A program made the position numbers and the translations under genes. Source: Eubacteriales bacterium (GTDB taxonomy: Bacteria > Bacillota > Clostridia > Lachnospirales > Lachnospiraceae). Taken from it: a DNA stretch of 64,000 nucleotides. Of the stretch, positions 60,717-64,000 are shown piece by piece. Each line of letters begins with the position of its first letter. Within the stretch, counting starts at the first letter, position 1. Under the pieces are notes generated by a model, which worked only from the letters and a program-made list of their open reading frames with translations, did not search any database and had not been told where the DNA came from. The stretch covers positions 59,456 through 123,455 of the forward strand of contig JAUNHC010000013.1 in assembly GCA_030524175.1 (NCBI GenBank), in the 5' to 3' direction.

Positions 60717-61625
60717 GTGCTGCCTGTTGTTGTCATTATCCTGGTTTTTATCATAGTTGCTCTGCTGATGCGCCTCTTTTCCCTTCACAGGGCTATGGAC
60801 GCTGTAACCCGGGAGCTTAAAGATATGAATCAGACGGAACCTGTTCACCGTCATATACAGGTTCCTGTTCCTGACCGCCATCTGGAGCTGCTGGCAGAAG
60901 AAATAAACTTCTATCTCACTCAATCCTTTTCCAGAAGCTATGAACAGAAAAAGCGTGAGCAGGATATCCGCCGGGAAATCACCAATATTTCCCACGACCT
61001 GCGCACGCCTCTTACCAGTATTCTCGGTTATCTGGAGCTTCTTTTGGATGAGCCTCTCACAGAGGAACAGTCAGAATATATACACATTGTCCAAAATCGT
61101 TCCAAGCACCTGAACCTTCTTATTTCCCAGCTCTACGAATATGCCCGTCTGGAAGCCAGCGGACTTCCTCTTAAGTCAGAGCTTGTGGATCTTACAGGGG
61201 TGTTAAAGGAACATCTCCTTTCCTATTATCAGGAATACCAGGACAACGGAATCACGCTCACTCCTTCTCTCCCTGATACTGCCTTGTTCATCAGGGGGGA
61301 CAGGGATGCCCTTGAACGCATCCTTCAGAACCTCACAGCCAATGTCCTCCGTCATGCCTGCGGACAGGCTGCCGTCACTTTGGCCCAGGAAAAAGGACAG
61401 GCTCTGATCACTTATTCCAACCATTGTCCCGGTCTCACGGAAGAGCATGTACTTCATCTATTTGAAGCCTTCTACACAGCAGACCAAGCCAGAACAGCCC
61501 AGCGCAGCGGCCTGGGAATGACAGTTGCAAGGCTGTTGGCCCAACAGATGGGAGGCAGTATGGACGCCGGACTCATTGATGGCCGCCTTGAGATTCAGTG
61601 CCGCTTTCCACTGGCTCCTCAGTAA
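60717..61625 (+). CDS. Small sensor histidine kinase of the exporter module
   Basis: The 302-residue kinase has only one N-terminal membrane helix (LPVVVIILVFIIVALLM) and no sizeable extracellular domain, as in intramembrane-sensing kinases. The HisKA box reads TNISHDLRTPLTSILGYLEL (phospho-His about 97), the N box LQNLTANVLRHA, and the G2 box RSGLGMTVARLLAQQMGG. It starts at GTG 60717, 4 bp after AAAGGAGGTG. It should phosphorylate the OmpR-type regulator encoded at the front of the module, probably with the exporter as the sensor. Confidence 0.9.
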   Translation: MLPVVVIILVFIIVALLMRLFSLHRAMDAVTRELKDMNQTEPVHRHIQVPVPDRHLELLAEEINFYLTQSFSRSYEQKKREQDIRREITNISHDLRTPLTSILGYLELLLDEPLTEEQSEYIHIVQNRSKHLNLLISQLYEYARLEASGLPLKSELVDLTGVLKEHLLSYYQEYQDNGITLTPSLPDTALFIRGDRDALERILQNLTANVLRHACGQAAVTLAQEKGQALITYSNHCPGLTEEHVLHLFEAFYTADQARTAQRSGLGMTVARLLAQQMGGSMDAGLIDGRLEIQCRFPLAPQ

Positions 61626-61696
61626 CTGTGTTGCCCTGGATCCTCAGCGGCTTTCCGCCTGAAATCACTGTACTGCCTTACGCATTGCAATCGTGC

Positions 61697-63049
61697 TTAT
61701 TCCCCGGGATGTGTCTGATTCCAGAGTTGGTCTGCCCGTACTTTCCAGTGTTCTGCATAAGCATCACATTTGCTGCACAAATGGTCTGCCGACTCCGGTG
61801 ACTGCATGTCCGTGGATTTTGCACCGGATCCCTCCACCATGCTGCGGAGCTTCTCTGGATTCTCAAGCATGGGACATGGACGCAGCATGTTCTGGTTAAA
61901 GGGCTGTCCGTCGTGATAAGCCATAAACAGGGGATTTCTTAACGCCTGCAGCAATGTCTGGTCATGTATGTTTGTGTCTGAATAATGGATGAACGCACAA
62001 GGCTCCACGTCACCGTTTGCATTGATGTGCAGGTAATGTCTGCCACCGGCAATACACCCGCCGATATATTCTGCGTCATTCTGAAAATCAATGGAGAATA
62101 TGGACTTTGTATGTCTGTATTCTCTTATTTTTCTGTACATATGCTCCCGCTGGTCAGGAGTGAGAAGTAAATCTGCTGCCGCATCATTTCCAACCGGCAT
62201 ATAATGAAAGAACCATATAAACATGGCGCCGCATTCAATGAGCTTATCAATATATGCTTCACTGCTCACATCATCCACGTTTTTACTTGTGTAGCAGGTA
62301 GAGATTCCAAATGGCAGGCCGTTGCTTTTAAGAAGCTCCATGGCGTGCATCACTTTTTTGTAAACCCCAGGCCCCCTGCGTCCGTCATTGGCTTCCTCGA
62401 AGCCTTCCAGGCTGATGGCTGGTACAAAGTTCTTTACCCGCAGCATTTCGCCGCAGAATTCTTCGTCAATCAATGTACCGTTGGTAAAAGACAAGAACTC
62501 ACAGTCAGGATGCATTTCGCAGAGTTTTATCAAGTCTTTTTTTCGCACCATAGGCTCTCCTCCGGTATAAATATACATATAAGTGCCCAGCTCCTTGCCC
62601 TGACGGATAATGGAATCCAGTGTATCAAGGTCAAGACTTAGATTATGTCCGTATTCAGCAGCCCAGCACCCGGTACAATGGAGATTACATGCGCTTGTGG
62701 GATCCAGAAGAATTGCCCATGGTACATTACAGTTATATTCTTCCGACAGACGGTCCTGAGTGGCGCTGCCGTTAAGACTGGCATTCAGGATAAAGTTTCG
62801 GAAAAATGTCTTCCTGACTTCAGGGTCCAGATCGTATACCCGCAGAATCAACTGGTACCAGTTATCCTTTGCCTCAATAACATTGCGTATCGCATTTCTC
62901 TGAGAGGCATACCAGCCTTCCGGACAAACATGGTCAACCAGTTCCATCAGCTTAGGGATATTGGTCTCCGGGTCTTTTTCAAGGTAATCCATACCTTTTG
63001 TCACTGCCGCAGAAATGGCAGCATGTTTCGCTTTGTCAGTAAATTTCAT
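61697..63049 (-). CDS. Radical SAM protein with SPASM-like C-terminal cysteines
   Basis: The 450-residue cytosolic enzyme has a ~110-residue helical N-terminal extension, then the radical SAM cluster motif C121-x3-C125-x2-C128 in TSACNLHCTGCWAAEYG, the YTGGEP SAM-binding text (about 161-166), and C-terminal Cys at 332, 351, 392, 425 and 428, which could hold one or two extra iron-sulfur clusters. SPASM enzymes usually modify peptides or protein side chains. No precursor peptide was seen nearby. AAAGGAGG precedes the ATG. The DUF308 membrane gene lies 33 bp upstream on the same strand, so both may be co-transcribed. Confidence 0.88.
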   Translation of the reverse strand: MKFTDKAKHAAISAAVTKGMDYLEKDPETNIPKLMELVDHVCPEGWYASQRNAIRNVIEAKDNWYQLILRVYDLDPEVRKTFFRNFILNASLNGSATQDRLSEEYNCNVPWAILLDPTSACNLHCTGCWAAEYGHNLSLDLDTLDSIIRQGKELGTYMYIYTGGEPMVRKKDLIKLCEMHPDCEFLSFTNGTLIDEEFCGEMLRVKNFVPAISLEGFEEANDGRRGPGVYKKVMHAMELLKSNGLPFGISTCYTSKNVDDVSSEAYIDKLIECGAMFIWFFHYMPVGNDAAADLLLTPDQREHMYRKIREYRHTKSIFSIDFQNDAEYIGGCIAGGRHYLHINANGDVEPCAFIHYSDTNIHDQTLLQALRNPLFMAYHDGQPFNQNMLRPCPMLENPEKLRSMVEGSGAKSTDMQSPESADHLCSKCDAYAEHWKVRADQLWNQTHPGE

Positions 63050-63082
63050 TTTGCTCCTCCTTTGTAAATACCATTATCAGTG

Positions 63083-63661
63083 TCAGCAGTAATCGTCTAT
63101 GTAAGAAGATGACTGCTTTTTTATCAATTTAACTGTGTACACTGCCACGCAGAGATTCAATATCCCTTCAAGCAGGATGGAAATTCCGGCCAGTATCATC
63201 ATTATCCGTGCCCCTTCGAAAGGCTTTACCAAAAGAATCGTTCCGAATACACCTGTAACAATGGCTACTATGAGAATTCTCCACCACATCCCAAGGCCAA
63301 ATTTTCTTGCGTCAATGGACATCTGTATCTTAAACAGGGCGTCTGCCAGAATGATCACTCCGAATACTGCAAAAAACAAACTAGTCATAACTTCACTGCG
63401 GATTATGACCACCGCACCTATGGCTATGATCAATATCCCAAAAGCAAGATCAAACTGAAAAGCAAGACAGTAGGAATCTTTTGAAAAATAGCCAATGATT
63501 TTTATGATCCCGTCAAGAATTAATAGCACCCCTACCAGAATACAGAAAACCTTTGCGGAGCAGCCGGGAAATACGATGAGCCATGCACCCAGCAGGCAAA
63601 ACAGAACAGACATAATAATATATCCATTCTTCGCAATTTTCAGAATTCTTATGGATTCCAT
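63083..63661 (-). CDS. DUF308/HdeD-family membrane protein
   Basis: The 192-residue protein has six membrane helices in three hairpin-like pairs: NGYIIMSVLFCLLGAWLIVF, FCILVGVLLILDGIIKIIGY, FGILIIAIGAVVII and further. This matches the DUF308 (HdeD-like) family of uncertain function, sometimes linked to acid stress. I chose the start at 63661 (MESIRILKIA), after GAAAGGAGGG; the longer frame includes the ribosome site. It precedes the radical SAM gene on the same strand and is preceded by a terminator-like hairpin. Confidence 0.85.
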   Translation of the reverse strand: MESIRILKIAKNGYIIMSVLFCLLGAWLIVFPGCSAKVFCILVGVLLILDGIIKIIGYFSKDSYCLAFQFDLAFGILIIAIGAVVIIRSEVMTSLFFAVFGVIILADALFKIQMSIDARKFGLGMWWRILIVAIVTGVFGTILLVKPFEGARIMMILAGISILLEGILNLCVAVYTVKLIKKQSSSYIDDYC

Positions 63662-63724
63662 ATGAGCCCTCCTTTCATTTATCATTTTATATCCAATCTT
63701 CCCCATTAAAAACAGACAAAAAAG

Positions 63725-63753
63725 GGCTGATGCCTAAAATTCAGACATCAGCC
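63725..63753 (-). terminator. Terminator-like hairpin upstream of the DUF308 gene
   Basis: GGCTGATG pairs with CATCAGCC, and on the minus strand is followed by CTTTTTTGTCTGTTTTT. It either ends transcription coming from beyond the window or attenuates the DUF308 transcript. Confidence 0.65.
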
Positions 63754-63835
63754 GATCATTAACCAATCTTTTAAATCAATCCCGGTACTCTTTTCTCCAT
63801 TACACTATAGCAATGATGTCGGGGCCAAAAGGGAA

Positions 63836-64000
63836 CCGGGGCAGGCGCTGTCCTCTCCAGACAGACTTGCGGAAGCGCGCCTGAAAATCCAGTGCTTACG
63901 AAGACTTAGGCGCGAAGGCTCTCCTGAGCGTCTTAGTCGCAGTTAGTACTTAGTTGAAGGGAAGCGAGTGTCTGCCTGAAGAGGACAGCGCCTGCCCCGG
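63836..64000. repeat. Palindromic structured element at window edge
   Basis: A 21-bp arm at 63836-63856 (CCGGGGCAGGCGC...) is repeated exactly as its complement at 63980-64000. Between them are shorter pairs such as AAGAC/GTCTT and GCGGAAGCGC. No reading frame is evident. It may be a structured non-coding RNA or a mobile inverted-repeat element; it may continue past the window. Confidence 0.6.

Noticed and set aside
1-64000. CRISPR array, tRNA or rRNA genes, prophage
   Set aside because: No regularly spaced repeats, no cloverleaf with a conserved TTCGA loop that I could recognise, and no phage structural genes were found by eye.

Overview
The window looks like a chromosome segment of a low-to-mid GC gut Firmicute, most likely Lachnospiraceae (Blautia-like; the genus is a guess). 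The reasons are strong AGGAGG-type ribosome sites, sigma-A promoters, YesMN-type two-component systems, several CUT1 sugar ABC systems without their own ATPase, B3/4-domain and DUF2284 proteins, rubrerythrin and radical SAM genes. No rRNA, tRNA, CRISPR array, complete insertion sequence or prophage was recognised.

Layout. 1-6 kb: partial PhzF, a stand-alone B3/4 protein, a membrane-anchored MerR with an ABC exporter, then GNAT, HD and a small hypothetical protein. 6.1-15.3 kb: a leftward exopolysaccharide operon. In transcription order it is wecB (UDP-GlcNAc 2-epimerase), a polytopic membrane protein carrying two one-base frameshifts, a lipoprotein joining a GH8-like and a DUF2334 deacetylase-like domain, a GT2 synthase, a BcsB-like protein, and a membrane protein with a degenerate GGDEF domain that keeps its RxxD I-site. 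This resembles c-di-GMP-gated Pss/Pel/Bcs systems but matches none exactly, and it is the best candidate here for an undescribed system. 15.4-24 kb: housekeeping and cell wall genes (2-hydroxyacid dehydrogenase, pgi, murF, ddl, L,D-transpeptidase, aminotransferase). 24.4-26.5 kb: a MerR plus BtrH_N/DUF4872 operon with a MerR-type operator; its last codons were rewritten by a 144-bp inverted-repeat element with an 8-bp target duplication. 26.5-28.9 kb: RlmI-like methyltransferase, YitT protein and a Cys-rich peptide.

28.9-35.6 kb: a divergent nucleoside/ribose locus (nucleoside hydrolase, solute-binding protein and two permeases, facing a LacI-ribokinase fusion). 35.6-41.3 kb: DUF2284, a uracil/xanthine permease behind a leader terminator, a secreted NAGPA-type glycosidase, an EamA transporter and thiD. 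41.4-49.7 kb: a YesN/YesM two-component system upstream of a galactofuranose-type ABC transporter whose binding protein has an in-frame TAA. 49.8-56.5 kb: rubrerythrin, a LacI regulator and a CUT1 transporter with a DUF5060/DUF4038-type hydrolase; the regulator and transporter promoters share a 12-bp motif. 56.8-64 kb: Rpn-type nuclease, a response regulator/ABC/kinase module, a radical SAM protein with a DUF308 membrane protein, and a palindromic element at the right edge.

Starts were moved inward from the longest reading frame where a ribosome site pointed to a later codon. All family names come from reading motifs, not from database searches.
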